DNA of 64,000 bases. It comes from Tolypeutes matacus. Its lineage: Eukaryota > Chordata > Mammalia > Cingulata > Chlamyphoridae. The notes beneath the pieces are model-generated. The model was not told where the DNA came from and did not search any database. It saw only the letters and a list, made by a program, of their open reading frames with translations. The stretch is from positions 11,594,667 to 11,658,666 of the forward strand of contig JAKSZT010053881.1 in the NCBI GenBank assembly GCA_026826555.1, in the 5' to 3' direction. Shown piece by piece: positions 1-11,653 of the stretch. A program made the translations under genes and the position numbers. How positions within the stretch are numbered: position 1 is the first letter of the stretch; each line of letters starts with the position of its first letter.

Positions 1-112
1 TTGGATCATTATGAGTCAATAGCTGTATGTCAAATTGTTTAGCAAATGCAGTCAAATCTGGTGGCATCACACAGCAGGAGGCAAGATTAACTTGGTTACT
101 ATTTGGTTTTAC
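1..112 (-). CDS. GCLM: GCLM exon 6 (partial, cut by window edge)
   Basis: Minus-strand coding exon of the glutamate-cysteine ligase modifier subunit, the non-catalytic partner that raises the glutamate affinity of GCLC and relaxes glutathione feedback in cytosolic glutathione synthesis. It translates as VKPNSNQVNLASCCVMPPDL, then TAFAKQFDIQLLTHNDP, matching mammalian GCLM as I remember it. The acceptor AG lies at 114-113 and the exon starts in phase 0 after the WAQ of exon 5. The window ends inside the exon, so the last part (about 55-60 residues of the roughly 274 in human) is outside to the left. Confidence 0.96.
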
Positions 113-1298
113 CTAGAAATAAAAAACAACAACAACCACGTGACTTATGTCTACTAAATTAAGTAGTATAAAAAATAGAAAGCAATAATAAAATAACTCA
201 ATTTTAGAACATATGAAAAATCACATTCTACAGAGCTTAAAGCTTATAAAATATTTTTACGTGGATATATTTATTAATATATGCTTTTCTAACCCATGTT
301 AGTGGTAATGAAGACAGGAAAAAGAGCTCTAGGATGGGGGGAAAAGCCAAGATAGTAGTACTACATTACAAAAAAGTTTCCCCTGGAACCATTTAGCAAT
401 ATAATACATCTGCCTTGCAAACAAACATGATTCTAAGCGGGATGGCTCCTGCCATAGAGGGAGTGTGTCTTAAAGGCAGAGGATCAAATATGTAAGTACA
501 TTAATATTATAAAATATGGCTATTAATCAGATATATTTTTAAAAAGAAGAATTAAATAACTTCCAATGGCTGCACTGATTAATTCAGATACACAGTCTAC
601 ACCATCCAAGTCTCTCCAGTATTCTGGCCACATTCTGGATATCACCAAGTCAAAGGAGAAGAAGCAACACTTTTTCTAGAATCTTCCTGTCCATAACAAA
701 CTCTGAAAGCTCTGAAAAGGAGAAGGCTGAGGCTGAAGTAAAAACAAATAAAGAAAAATACAGAGAGTAAAGGCAAAATACTAATATGCAAGTCCCCTAA
801 TAATTTTGTAGGTTATTAGATTAGGTTATTATCAGACTAATTAATTCAATTAATATATTATAACCATTCTACATCAAGTTGTATGAACTGAGAGTTTTAA
901 GTCTTTAAATATAAGTCAACAAAATATTTGTTATATGTGATACTTCTTTACTTTAGGAAATAAGAGTCATGGCCCAGTAATACCTAAAGAAAAATGTAAT
1001 ATTTTTTATCACATAAGTAAAACTGAAGGAAACAGCTTTCAATCCTTTTGACTACAAATGCTTCAACACACATTTTCTAGTGTTTTTGGTCACTCATTTT
1101 AAATGGGATTAAGTTCATTTAGACATCATTTTTTAAAAAAACAAAATACTTTAGACAAAGCGTGCTTCAAAATTCCCACATTTGGAATAGTCACCCCACA
1201 GGGAGTGAGCACTGTGCCCCTGACTCTCCACAGTATGCAGCAAAGACTGTAAAAGCAGGCTCCTTCCCCAGAGTGCTGATGAGACAATTGTTTTTTAC
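113..1298 (-). other. GCLM: GCLM intron 5
   Basis: AT-rich intron of 1186 bp with a GT donor at 1298-1297 and an AG acceptor at 114-113. I recognise no repeat or gene in it. The short open frames here are chance. Confidence 0.85.
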
Positions 1299-1501
1299 CT
1301 GTGCCCACTGATACAGCTGCTCCAACTGTGTTTTATCTAGATCAGAGGTACCGATAGCAACAATCTTTTTGCTCTGAACTAAGTTTTCAAGTTCTTCCCA
1401 GTAAGGCTGCAAATGCTCCAAGGAAAGATTAACTCCATCTTCAATAGGAGGTGAAGCAATGATCACAGAATCTAGCTGTGCAACTCCAAGGACTGAACAG
1501 G
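1299..1501 (-). CDS. GCLM: GCLM exon 5
   Basis: Exon of 203 bp on the minus strand. It reads (A)CSVLGVAQLDSVIIASPPIE, then DGVNLSLEHLQPYWEELENL and VQSKKIVAIGTSDLDKTQLE, ending QLYQWAQ. This is the most conserved block of GCLM, in the aldo-keto-reductase-like fold of the modifier subunit, and I see no change from the human sequence as I remember it. The acceptor is CATCAG before CCTGTTC. The first codon is split with exon 4 (G plus CC, Ala). The donor is CAG followed by GTAAAA, leaving phase 0. An open frame runs past both splice sites (1191-1520) but its ends are intronic. Confidence 0.98.
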
Positions 1502-2519
1502 CTGATGTGAAAAAGAACAAAACACAAAGAGGATAAACTCTTGTTACATAATCAAAAGAAGTATTTCAAATGTCTTCAAAGTATCCCACCAAATGTCCTC
1601 AAAATACCCCACTGAATTCTATCCATGTTGTTCACTAGTTTTCTATATAACAGATTATTTTGTTCAGTTTCATAATTTACTTCTCCTTTGAAACACCTCC
1701 TTCTTTAAAAAAAAAATTTAAGTACTCATTCATCTGCTGCTCTGTGTGGCAGACAAGTGGGTTTCTTTGACCTGTTCTCTCCCCAAGGAACTCATGGCTA
1801 GTTCAGGCACCTCTTTCTGGAAAACAGCCTTCTTTCTTGTTTCATAGGTACCAGGATTTTTTGGTGGCTTCCTAAAACTTATTTTTCCAATTTTACTTGT
1901 TCATTAGTGTTGGTATTCTGACTAGATGTAACAGTAAGAAAATAAGCTTGAGACTGAAGAACTGAATTTTATATTTATAGAGGTAGATAATTTCTTACCT
2001 TCTATAAAATAATTCAATAGCTTATTTAAAATAATTATTGTTCCCTCCACAATTAGATTAAAGAACCAATTATTTAAGTTTTAACATATATAAATACTGA
2101 AACAATGCTTTAAAAGAAAAAGTTATTACTATATTATTAGCTATAATACCACAATAACACAACAGACTATTGAAAATAGATATAAAATATATCCATTATT
2201 TCTGGTATCTCACCTATAGTGCTAAACAGTGGGGAGAGATAAGCTAAGAATATGATTAAGGAGAACTTCTACCCCCAAACATACAATTAACATTTAATTA
2301 TATTTTACACTTATGTTCCTCTTACATATCAAAATATGATCCAATATAACTCAAATATGATTCCGCAGAAATTAGAATTAAGAAATCAGGCTAGAACTTT
2401 AAATGGTAAAACTGGGATCAACTCATCTTATTTCTCGCCTGGACCTGAATAAAAGTTGTAATTGATATACACACTAATTTAAAGTCCACTATAAGATAAA
2501 AAGTTAAATTTTTGCTTAC
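1502..2519 (-). other. GCLM: GCLM intron 4
   Basis: AT-rich intron of 1018 bp bounded by a GTAAGC donor at 2519 and a CAG acceptor at 1504-1502. No repeat family or gene is recognisable. Confidence 0.85.
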
Positions 2520-2579
2520 CCATGTCAACTGCATTTCTAGTTGATGATGAAGAGTTTGATCCTACAATGAACAGTTTTG
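2520..2579 (-). CDS. GCLM: GCLM exon 4
   Basis: Small exon of 60 bp, too short to show as an open frame. It translates as (A)KLFIVGSNSSSSTRNAVDM(A), with split codons at both ends. The acceptor is ATCCAG before CAAAACTG, and the donor is GTAAGC after ATGG. It contains the Ser-rich stretch of GCLM. From memory, human has Glu where this reads Gly (FIVESN against FIVGSN) and Ser where this reads Asn (TRSAV against TRNAV), both in a surface-loop-like segment. Confidence 0.95.
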
Positions 2580-3029
2580 CTGGATAAAAAGAAAACAAAA
2601 CTAATCAGTATATATGGGTACGAGATTTATGACAGATATAGTATTTATATGGCTAAAATTATAAAAAAAGATGACAGATAATCCTGAATGAATTCAGTTT
2701 TCTCTCTATTCAAATAATTTTTAAAATTTTTTTCATATTAGGACATAAAAACATATATCCATTGTAATTCTTTAATTATATGCCAGTTGTCGACAAATAT
2801 CTTTGGCAAAACAAAAAAGCAAATATTAAATCCCCATTTATTAGAAAACATATCAAATAAACATAGAAGTTTAAATTTCTCAAAATGTATATTTTTATAA
2901 ATGTTAAACATTAATGGAGCATATTTATGTTCTCCAATAAACTAAAATCTATAGAAAAGACAAAAATTGTTTATATTGAGAAGAAAATTTTTTTTAAAAA
3001 CCCCACAATTTTATCTTCCTAATACACTC

Positions 3030-3790
3030 ATCTTCATTTTTACATATTATCTTCCAGTTCTTGATCATATGAAGCAAACTATAACATTTTTCTACTTCTT
3101 TTTTGTTTAACTTAATTAATAAATATTTTTTATATTTCTATACAGTATTTAGTAATCCTACTTTTTAAAAATTATAGTAATTTGTTCATTCTTGAAATGA
3201 GGAAAACCTATAAATGTATAAAGACCAAAAAGAACTGCCAATAGTCTCACAACCCAAAGCAGGGACTGTTTAGATTTTATGTATTTTGTGTTTTTTATTT
3301 TACATACTCTTTTTTTTTTTTTTTTAAGGAGGCACCCAGGATTGAACCTGGGACCTTGTACATGGGAAGTAAGCACTCAACTAACTGAACTACAACCGCT
3401 CTCGTCATACTCATTTCTAATGGTTGAATGTTATTCTGTAATTCTGCTAGCAAATTATTTACCAAATAATTTCCTGCTTACTGAACATCCAGGTTTTTCC
3501 TATCACATATAATGCTAAAAAAAACTTGATAATTTTTGTTCAACTTTATGTTGAGCCATTTTCAAGAATAAATTGTGAGGAATGTGATTATAACTCTAAA
3601 GATAAGACTTTTTTGTGTGACTCTTGTTCTATTTTATTCACCATTCTACTTTATAAAAGATTTGTACCAGTTTTCCAAGCCACCAACATTCAAGTATTGC
3701 TCTCCTAGCGATATCAGATGCTATCTTAAAAATATATATATATTTTTGCTAATTTAGTAGGTACGATATATACGTGTGCAGGACCCCATT
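3030..3790 (-). mobile_element. degenerate L1M/HAL1-like fragment
   Basis: Very old LINE-1-like sequence interrupted by a SINE. The segment from about 3415 resembles the antisense 3' end of mammalian L1M, in the part about a small insert near TTGAATGTTATTCTG and a later segment on fresh carrier motifs, but it is heavily mutated. Boundaries are approximate. Confidence 0.4.
3310..3404 (-). mobile_element. DAS-type tRNA-Ala SINE
   Basis: Antisense SINE: a poly(T) run, then AAGGAGGCACCCAGGATTG, a degenerate B box, and an A-box-like end near CAACTAACTGAACTAC. It is flanked by a short duplication, CATACTC at 3303-3309 and 3406-3412. Confidence 0.8.
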
Positions 3791-4439
3791 AACTGTCATT
3801 CTTTGATTACCTGGGAAGTTGAATAGCTTTTTTTTTTTTTTTTTTCAGATTTAAAAGACTGAGGCTTTGTCTTGATTTTTAACTCAACTTTATTTGTATA
3901 TATTTACTTTATGCAAACTATTAAAAAATCATTCTAGACAAGTGGGTTGGGGCAGTAGGAGAGCAAAAAGAGAAAAATCAGAAAAAGATATGGCAAGAAA
4001 CAGGTAATGACATATCTTTATATAAAGTGCCTGGCATTCAACGTTATTTATTTGTCCCTTTCTTCTACTGTTAGATAATCTTTCTAAAACACTGTTTCCC
4101 TTACATTACTCCCCCAGTTAAAAATCATCACAGCTTCACTCTGGGCCCAAACTTAGCTCCCATAATTACCCTTTATGAATAAAGCCTCTCTACCACTATT
4201 CGTCTGGCCATGCACCCAGGCTGTCTAAAACTGCCTCCTTTCTCTAAAAGATGAGGCATTTTTAGATAGGTAGAGAGAGGAAAACTTTTCAGGTAGGGTG
4301 AATTTTTATGCCTATCAAAATTCTTAAGCCCTACTGGAACTGCAGGAAAACTTTGAGAGATCAAAGATGGATCTATATCACGATGAATTACAATTGATGA
4401 CAAGAAGAAATAAGAAATCCATTCTGAAATAAGAGAAGA

Positions 4440-4625
4440 AAATGGGTTTTGAAGTCAGGCATAATTGGGTTGTTTTCCTGGGTCATCCACTTACCAGCTT
4501 TATAACTTTTGAGTTATTTAATTTTACCTGTGCAATGGAGATAATATATTTACCCTGCAGAGTTGTTTTGCGAACAGCACCTGGCACAAAGAATGGCTCA
4601 ATAAATGGTAGCTATTATTATTAGC
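4440..4625 (+). mobile_element. MIR SINE
   Basis: It has the MIR order of motifs: a tissue of CCACTTACCAGC, then TTTTACCTGTGCAATGGAGA, then CAGCACCTGGCACA and CTCAATAAATGGTAGCTATT at the 3' end. Confidence 0.75.
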
Positions 4626-4630
4626 ATTAA

Positions 4631-4991
4631 AAGGCAATTCCCTGGGAGTGGATATAGCTCAAGCCATTGAGCGCCTGCTTCCCACATGGGAGGTCCCGGG
4701 TTCAGTTCCCGGTGCCTCCTAAAAACAAAACAAGAAAAACAACAAGCAAAACAAACGAAAAAACCAACTCAGGGGGGCGGATGTGGCTCAAATGGTTGGG
4801 CGTCCATCTGCCATATGGAGGGACCTGGGTTCGATCCCCGGGACCTCCCGGTAAAAAAAAAAAAAACAACAACAAAAAAATCAACTCAGGGGAGTCAATA
4901 TGGCTCAGTAGCTGAGCACTGGCTTCCCAAATATGAGGTCCCAGGTTCAATCCCTGGTCCTGGCACCTCAAAGAAAAAAAGCCAATTCCCT
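4631..4991 (+). mobile_element. DAS SINE dimer with a third SINE nested in its linker
   Basis: Three tRNA-like monomers lie in a row on the plus strand (about 4644-4735, 4773-4873 and 4890-4978), each with an A box of the GTGGCTCA type and a B box of the GGTTCGATCCC type. The outer two belong to one dimer, flanked by AAGGCAATTCCCT (4631-4643) and AAGCCAATTCCCT (4979-4991). The middle copy carries its own flanking duplication, AAAAAACCAACTCAG at 4758-4772 and AAAAAATCAACTCAG at 4875-4889, so it inserted later into the A-rich linker. Confidence 0.88.
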
Positions 4992-5079
4992 ATCTCTTTT
5001 TACATGTCTATTTCAATAATCATAATAAAATAGCAACAACTACAACAATAATAAATGGTAATAAACAATAGCTACCTAG

Positions 5080-5290
5080 TACTTATTACATGTCAGGTAC
5101 TATTGTGTTAAGTACTTTTCTTGAATTCTCTCATCCAACTTATGAGGAAGCTTGTAAAACAGGTGCAGCCTCATTTTATAAAAGAGGAAACTGAGACTCA
5201 GTGAGGCTAAATAACTTGTTAGCCCAAGATTATTCTCGTCAGTAATCTGCACACCCAGGAACTTCAGTCTAGTCAATCTAAACCCAGAGC
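5080..5290 (-). mobile_element. MIR SINE
   Basis: Antisense MIR recognised by AAAAGAGGAAACTGAGACTC, then TAAATAACTTGTTAGCCCA and a CACCCAGGAACTTCAGTCTA end. Confidence 0.75.
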
Positions 5291-5309
5291 TCAAACTTTT
5301 ACTGACTAT

Positions 5310-5420
5310 GCTATGCTGACTGTAAGCTCAGGACGGTAACATTGCATTTCATTTTTGTATTCCTTGAATCTAGCAGAGTTTCTGGAATGTAGCAGTCTCT
5401 TAATATATTTGTTGTGTGGG
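5310..5420 (+). mobile_element. L2 3'-end fragment
   Basis: Resembles the L2 LINE tail: TGTAAGCTCAGGACGGTAAC, then TTTTTGTATTCCTTGAATCT, AGCAGAGTTTCTGGAATGTA and TTAATATATTTGTTG. Confidence 0.5.
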
Positions 5421-5876
5421 TGTAATACCTGTTTTATTTCTGGACATACAGCTTGTTACCCAGACTTCTTTCTCTTTACCCAAGTGACCTCAGTCATTGG
5501 TTACCAGTACCTTTCCAGGAAGGGAGAACTTGCTTTGGGCAGATGCTACTTTTAAGCCTTCCCCTTATCCTTTCCATTCTCCCCCCCCCACCCCCTTAAT
5601 TCTTTTACTACTCTGAAGTCTGACACATAAGCTAATAAGAAAATCATGAAGAATAGCAAGTTGAACTTCTGACTTCACTAAAGTAGGTAATACCAATTTC
5701 CCAAAACTCCCTCTTAGAGTTAACATTATGTTAAAAAAAAAGAATCTTTATTCATTTATTTCCATACCTAGTGACTGAGTCACTCATTACTCTTGGTGGA
5801 GATTTATTCCCATGCCTGACAAAGCCTCACCATCATTTCCACTATAAGAAAATTAATTATAAAGACCGGACTTTAC

Positions 5877-5961
5877 CAGAAACTTTCATTTCTTCTCTCT
5901 CATCAGGATTTATCTTTTCTATGGCATGAGATACAGTACATTCCAAGACATCTGGAAACTC
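5877..5961 (-). CDS. GCLM: GCLM exon 3
   Basis: Exon of 85 bp translating as EFPDVLECTVSHAIEKINPD, then EREEMKVS, with the last base G shared with exon 4 (Ala). The acceptor is TATTATAG before GAGTTTCC and the donor is GTAAAG. Only one conservative difference from human is apparent from memory (Ala-Ile here against Ala-Val). Confidence 0.96.
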
Positions 5962-7218
5962 CTATAATAAACACATATTTAGAATAAATATTTTAAAATG
6001 AATGTTTCTGATTAACTATAACATCTTCTATTAATCATAAAGCTCTTTACTTTAGAAGCAGAGAACCCATTAGACAACAGGGTTCTTTATCTGCGGTCTG
6101 GATGGACTTCACAAGGTTTGTAAAGCTCTGAAATTAAAGGTAAAATGCTGTGTGTGTGTGTGTGTTGTGTCCATTTTTGGAAAAAAGTGTCTTGTTTTGA
6201 GCAGATATTCAGAGGGATGCATAATTTTTAAAAAAGAGGGAGGAAGATAAGTTTCCAAAAACTTTTTAGAAAAGAAACCAATGAAAAACTTTTTACATTA
6301 ATCACAAAAATTTTAAACCAAATTTTTTTTCTATATGCCACAAAATAAAGTGAAGGCTACTCCATTCCAAAACATTATAAAGAACAATTAAGAAACAAAT
6401 TATGAGAATAATGGTAAATGTTAGCACATATAAATAAAAAACAACTCACATTTGGAAGACTAAAAACAAAGTGAACAGTGAGGCCTTTCCTGTGAATCTT
6501 GAGCACATTACAATACCCTGCATGCACATAACAGGGACTCAGTAAGTGTTTACAAATTATGCATAAATAAACGGTCATTTCAGAGAAAGAGATTACTAGA
6601 ATTCATCAATGTTCTGCATAGCAGCTATAGAATTACAAACTTGCAGTATGTCTAGTGAACAAGTAAGCATTTCTAGTACATGCCTTCTTCCATACTATGT
6701 AATTTGTTATGAGACTTTGGCTGTGTTGGAGTGGTTTACAGAAAGGTTTTTGTATATTAAGATTTATGATAATAGCTATATACTGACATTTAATGAAACA
6801 CAGTTCCTTATTATTTAATCAGAAACTGACATTTTAAAATTTATTTCTTGTGACTGTATTATTGGGGTGATATTCTACCAAAGCAGTCTATAAACCAAAA
6901 ATGTTTGGTAATCCTTGCCCTACAACACCAAATATAAACTGGAATAAAACACTGGTGGCAGGGAAACTATAGAGGGAATAGCATAAAAAATTCTAATATC
7001 TTGTCAAGTTGAAGAGTTGTCAAGCTGAAGTACAAAGTTCAGGTATTTTGTTTTATGTTTAAGCCAAATGGGTCAGTCTGCCACCTCAGCAAATCAGCCA
7101 CAGAGAGTTTTATGTCAATTGCCTCTTTGACGTCCCTATCAAAACTGAGAAAATAAACTTCTTGCTTACTTCACTTCCCTTTTGACCTACATGATTTCTA
7201 CATTTGCATGTCACTTAC
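5962..7218 (-). other. GCLM: GCLM intron 2
   Basis: Intron of 1257 bp with a GTAAGT donor at 7218 and an AG acceptor at 5963-5962. A short TG dinucleotide run lies at 6149-6165. Otherwise it is AT-rich sequence with no family I can name. Confidence 0.85.
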
Positions 7219-7284
7219 CCTGGCCAAATCTGGGCTGATTTGGGAACTCCACTCATTCAAAGTCTTTTGTATACAATCTCGAAG
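7219..7284 (-). CDS. GCLM: GCLM exon 2
   Basis: Exon of 66 bp, exactly 22 codons in phase 0 at both ends: LRDCIQKTLNEWSSQISPDL, then AR. The acceptor is CTACAG before CTTCGAG, and the donor is GTAAGT after CCAGG. Human reads LHDCIQ and INPDLVR as I remember, so the differences are conservative. It is too short to appear as a long open frame and was found by homology. Confidence 0.95.
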
Positions 7285-7573
7285 CTGTAGAAGGAATGCA
7301 TTTTAAAACTATTAATCAAATTCTTTACACTTTCCTGTTCTTCTCCAATAAGAAGGTATTAGTTTGATAAGTAGGAAAAAAAGGAGATTTCAACAGGCAA
7401 TATCATATAAACCAAAATTTTAATTCTACATAATTTTTGTTTCCTTCAATATAAAGTCAGACCTGTTTTTCTATCCTATTCTTAATTCTCAAAGCTTCTT
7501 GATCTAAAGCAGTAGCCTAATTATTTTTTAAAGAGTTTTGGTATCAATAAAAATCTAAAATAAGGAAACTTTT

Positions 7574-7763
7574 TTTTTTTTTTTTTTTTAAAGATTTTAT
7601 TTATTTATTCATTTATACCCCCCCCCTTGCTGCTTGTGCTCGCTGGGTCAGCTAACCACGCCGTGCGGGCGGGCTTGCTTTCACCAGGAGACCCCAGGAA
7701 CCGAACCCGGGGCCTCCCATATGGTAAACGGGAGCCCTACTGATTGAGCCACAGCCGCTTCCC
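7574..7763 (-). mobile_element. young DAS SINE (long-tail subfamily)
   Basis: Antisense full SINE: poly(T), a (TTTA) tail, a C-run, then GTGCTCGCTGGGTCAGCTAA, the B box (GGTTCGGTTCC type) and the A box (GTGGCTCAATCAGT on the minus strand). A perfect 14-bp target duplication, ATAAGGAAACTTTT, lies at 7560-7573 and 7764-7777. It is almost identical to the copy at 25570-25737. Confidence 0.92.
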
Positions 7764-7884
7764 ATAAGGAAACTTTTGAGACATAAAAGCATTCATTAAA
7801 ATAAAAAATTTTTCAAGAATAAGTTTTCTGTCTTGTAAAAACAAAGTATGTAATAACACTCATAGCATGTTGAGCTGACAGGGT

Positions 7885-8035
7885 CATTAACAAATCCTCA
7901 CATCAACTAAATGAGGTAAATACTATTTTATTGATGAGGAGAGTGAGTCACAGAGGAGTTAAATAATTTTCTTATGGGTACAGAGTTTACAAATGGATTC
8001 AACTCAGGCAGGCTGACTAGAACTCATATTAATCA
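7885..8035 (-). mobile_element. MIR SINE
   Basis: Antisense MIR core: GATGAGGAGAGTGAGTCACA, then GAGGAGTTAAATAATTTTCT and AACTCAGGCAGGCTGACTAG. Confidence 0.7.
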
Positions 8036-8064
8036 CTATGCAATATTCTTAAAAAACAAACAAA

Positions 8065-8262
8065 TGGTTCTCTAAAGTGTGACCAGAGAAACTCCTACAT
8101 CAATTCACCTGTGGTGCTTATTAAAAATTCAAACTCCTGAGCCCTGTCCTAGACCTGATGAATCACTCTCTAAGGGCTGCCAGAACTCTGCCTTTTAACA
8201 AGTATCCCAAGTGATTGCTCTGTACTCTAGATAGAGCCCAATAACCGCTGGTATAGATCCAT
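8065..8262 (-). mobile_element. MER5A-like hAT-Charlie MITE
   Basis: Matches the MER5A layout in reverse: TTCTCTAAAGTGTGACCAGA, then TCACCTGTGGTGCTTATTAA, TTTTAACAAGTATCCCAAGT and a degenerate terminal repeat ending near ACCGCTGG. Confidence 0.7.
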
Positions 8263-10659
8263 GTTGCTGAAGTCAACTTGAAGTCAATCCATAGGTCATT
8301 TCCTAACCCTTAGGTACACCTCAAACCTCTCTTCAGTGCTTTCTTATCTAAACAAAAAAAATTTTTTTACACTATCATTAAGTAGGTTGTAAATTCATTA
8401 AAGTGCTTACTCACCATTATATCTAACTGTGTATTTCAAACTTATTTGATAGTGGTCCAAAGTAAGGCACACATTTACATTATGTAACAAATATAATGCA
8501 ACAAAAATTTCACAAAATGATATTCATGCTCACTACATGTCTAGCACTCTGATGGCTTCTATTCTATTAATTAGATAAAAATATGCTGTTCCATGACAAT
8601 AAACTAATTAATGACCACTAATGGGTCAACATTAGCAGTTTGAACTCACTGCCTTATAAGTATCCAATGATAGTGTTTTACATTCTGTGGGCAATGAAAT
8701 AAAGAAATGTATAATTAAAAGCAGGTCTCTGAATTACAAAAGCACTTTCCTAATAGCAACACCAGAGACCAAACTTCTGAACTCACTATCTGAAGTATGA
8801 TTGCTTTTGATGAGGAATGATACAAGCACTCTACTGCTTATATTTTAGTACTGATAATCACAAGGGAAAACTGATCTATCAATTTAAGGGCACACAGCGT
8901 TTTTGTTAAGACACATAATTTGCAACAGTAATTTATGTACTACCCACAAAAGCTCACTTGAATTCAAGTGACAAGGTCTATATTTTTTGGGAAGTATATT
9001 TAAAGTCAAACTTAAATCAGTAGACAAAAATTAGTTGATAATCATTACAGATAATAAGTCAATATATTTTTAAAAAGAAGCAAAAAGTGAGGCAGCAGTA
9101 CTGACTAGAAGTTAATTCAATCAGTAGTGCTTTGGCTCACATCGTGGGAGAATTCTAAGAAATTTCACTCTGGAAGGAAGGACAGAATATTTGCATACTT
9201 AAAGCTTTCCTGACAATTCCTCAATTCAGGAAGCTAAGTATTTCAGAGTATTTACCCCCTTTTTGAAACCATTTCTTTAGTTAATCTCGGATTCTGTAAA
9301 ATGCTAGGACAAACCTTAGAACAGTCATGTTGCAATTAGTGTGTAATAGTCTTATAATTGTAACATGTAATAGTCATGTTAAATTGCATGAGAAGTCATT
9401 GATTATATCACAAACCTAATGATTTTTAATCTTTTACATTTACTGAACATTAACCTTGTACTTTTTTGGTTTTTATCTTTTCATTCTTATCTTACACAGA
9501 TAATATTACTGAAGATAAATAAAGTATTGCTACAATTTAATGTATCCTTAGATCAGAACTGTAAAAAAGTTTTAAAAATACCACGATTCAACTGGTCAAA
9601 TTCCCTTACAACGAAGAATTGGTGAAAAAATATTATTTCATGAGTCTTATAATGGCCCATTTAAAAAACATTATTTAATTTCATAAAATTCCAGTGAAAC
9701 AAAAAAAATCTGTGCAGATTTCATAGAATTATAAAACAAATTATAAGAGACCTTAAGGGAATTTAATTGAACTCTCTACCCAATGCAAACATTTTATCAA
9801 TAAGGAGCGATTCCTTAGTTTCTTTAATATCTACAATGAGGTTGAAATGTTTCAAGTAGCACATCCCAATCTGGGGTTCTGGTTGTTAGAAAGTTCTTCT
9901 TTACATAGAATCTAAATATACATACTCTCCTATTCTAACGAAGCTGTCATATTTCCCCCCACAAAATTCTGCTATTCCTTCAAATTTTCATTAAAAGTTT
10001 TCTAGTTTTTTTAGTTATGTTCCTCTCATGCATCCCCCCAAAACACCATAAAACAGAATTAGTCCTTTGAACAATGTTTTTCAAACTGTGAGATGTGACT
10101 CATCAGTGCATTATTAAATTAAAAAAAATGTTAAAAAATAGAATATTAAAAAACTGAAAACTACAACTTTAGAGTGTGCTGTAGTGAGATATGAGAGTGA
10201 AAATTTCACCCAATATTACTAAAATGCATGCAAAATGCTATATTGAATCAGCAGCAGCCACACTGGAGGAAATTGAGGGTCTGTGTACAAATACAGAAAT
10301 AAATATTTATCTTTGGAAGAGAATTGTTAAAGTGGGGTGGTTTAAAAAAAAAAAAAAACACAAAAAATATACAGACTGATTGGAACCTGGACACAGAAAA
10401 TGGTATGAATTCGGTTCCTATTAAAGTAACACCCAAGCTCATCTTCAGATGGCGCTGACTCCTAACGCCAGGAGGGGGCACAGGTTCCGGGCTTATGCAG
10501 GGAATGCTATGTGCTGCAGTTTAGCCTGTCACTATCATCTTCTATGAAAGTGCAGAAACCACCTAGGAACACAGCAGGTAATATCTTAATATGAAATCGT
10601 TTTGGAATTTTTTTTTCTTTTAACCAAGATTTTAATTTTACCTTTTTAACTGAACCAGG

Positions 10660-10800
10660 TGGTAAGGGAGACCAGTGCCTTTCCATATATTATGATTTTT
10701 AATCCTCAAATTTGACCAGGAAGGTATTATTATCCAACTTTAAAGCTAAGGAATCAGACTCAGAGAAGATAAGTTAACTCTCCCAAAGTCACAGAGCCCC
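10660..10800 (-). mobile_element. MIR SINE
   Basis: Antisense MIR: TAAAGCTAAGGAATCAGACT, then CAGAGAAGATAAGTTAACTC and CAAAGTCACAGAG. Confidence 0.65.
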
Positions 10801-11527
10801 ACAGACTAAAGGTTTTTGTTTTGTTTTTTTAATTATTATTTTAATTCTAAAATTGTCTCCTACCACCAATGTGCCTCGGCAATTATTTGTGCACAATGGT
10901 TGACTATCCACTCATGAATGACCAGCAATAAATATATAAAAAGTGTTAATCTCTGCCAATCCAAACTGTAAATTAGTCTTCAGGCAAATAAAATTAGGCA
11001 GATTAATATTCGACCAGAAAAATATATACCGTATTCCAAAGCAAAACTTGAGCATTTAGTAGTTTGTTACACAGCAACAGAGAGACTACTGTCATCATTC
11101 TGAAAGTTATTATTAAGGCTACTTCGTCTGAATTCACCAAAAGCTAACCACCAAATTATTTCTTTAACTGAACAGTGTGAGGAGGAAGGGGCGAGTGGCG
11201 GGGAGAGGAAGGGAACGATTTATAGCCCTCTTGGAGCCCACTGCGTAACATAATATGCTTGAGAGTTTTGATATCAGCCGTGAGCACTGTTCGAGGTGAA
11301 GCTGCACCTGCCAAGTTTCACCCCCCGCAGCAGGTTTGGATTAGGACGTTGCTTCCACACCAGCCCCAGCCTCCTCCCGCGGGCAGATCCCAGGTGCGCG
11401 TCCCTCTGGGGCGCCCCCTCCCCGGCCACCCGCCCTCGCCTCCGGGAGCTTCCTCTCCTCTCGGACCCTCCCGGCCCGGCCTGCCCCGGGGGCCCCGCGG
11501 CTCCATAGGCGACGCCGCTGCCCTCAC

Positions 11528-11653
11528 CTCCTCGCTGTGCGTGGACGGGCACTTCTTCCGCAGGCGGCCCCAGTTCAGCAGGTTCCCGGTCTGCAGGTGC
11601 AGGGTGCTGGCCCGCGCCAGGAGCGCCCCAGCCGCGCGGCTGTCGGTACCCAT
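11528..11653 (-). CDS. GCLM: GCLM exon 1 coding part, with start codon
   Basis: The ATG is at 11653-11651. The 42 codons read MGTDSRAAGALLARASTLHL, then QTGNLLNWGRLRKKCPSTHS and EE, matching the human N-terminus with three or so substitutions from memory. The donor is GTGAGG directly after GAGGAG. The start was chosen by homology and is the first Met in this frame of the conserved block. The exon joins exon 2 in phase 0. The open frame continues past the donor to 11318, but that part is intron 1. The 5' UTR extends upstream to an unmapped start site. Confidence 0.97.

Larger units (their letters stand above)
2580..5876 (-). other. GCLM: GCLM intron 3
   Basis: Intron of 3297 bp with a GTAAAG donor at 5876 and a CAG acceptor at 2582-2580. 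It holds degenerate L1-like sequence, DAS SINEs, two MIRs and an L2 fragment, listed separately. The stretches 3791-4439 and 5421-5876 show nothing recognisable apart from a T-run near 3831 and a C-run near 5581. Confidence 0.85.
7285..11527 (-). other. GCLM: GCLM intron 1
   Basis: First intron, 4243 bp, with a GTGAGG donor at 11527 and a CAG acceptor at 7287-7285. It holds a young DAS SINE, MIRs and a MER5A copy, listed separately. From 8263 to 10659 and from 10801 to about 11370 I recognise nothing firm. The segment 10070-10200 loosely resembles a hAT-type repeat. Confidence 0.85.

Noticed and set aside
1191..1308. Extension of GCLM exon 5 past 1299
   Set aside because: The frame continues into intron 5 beyond the GTAAAA donor; exon 6 at 1-112 resumes the conserved protein with VKPNSNQ.
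4644..4978. Tandem tRNA genes
   Set aside because: The three units have tRNA-like A and B boxes but carry SINE tails, target duplications and poor cloverleaf potential; they are DAS SINEs.
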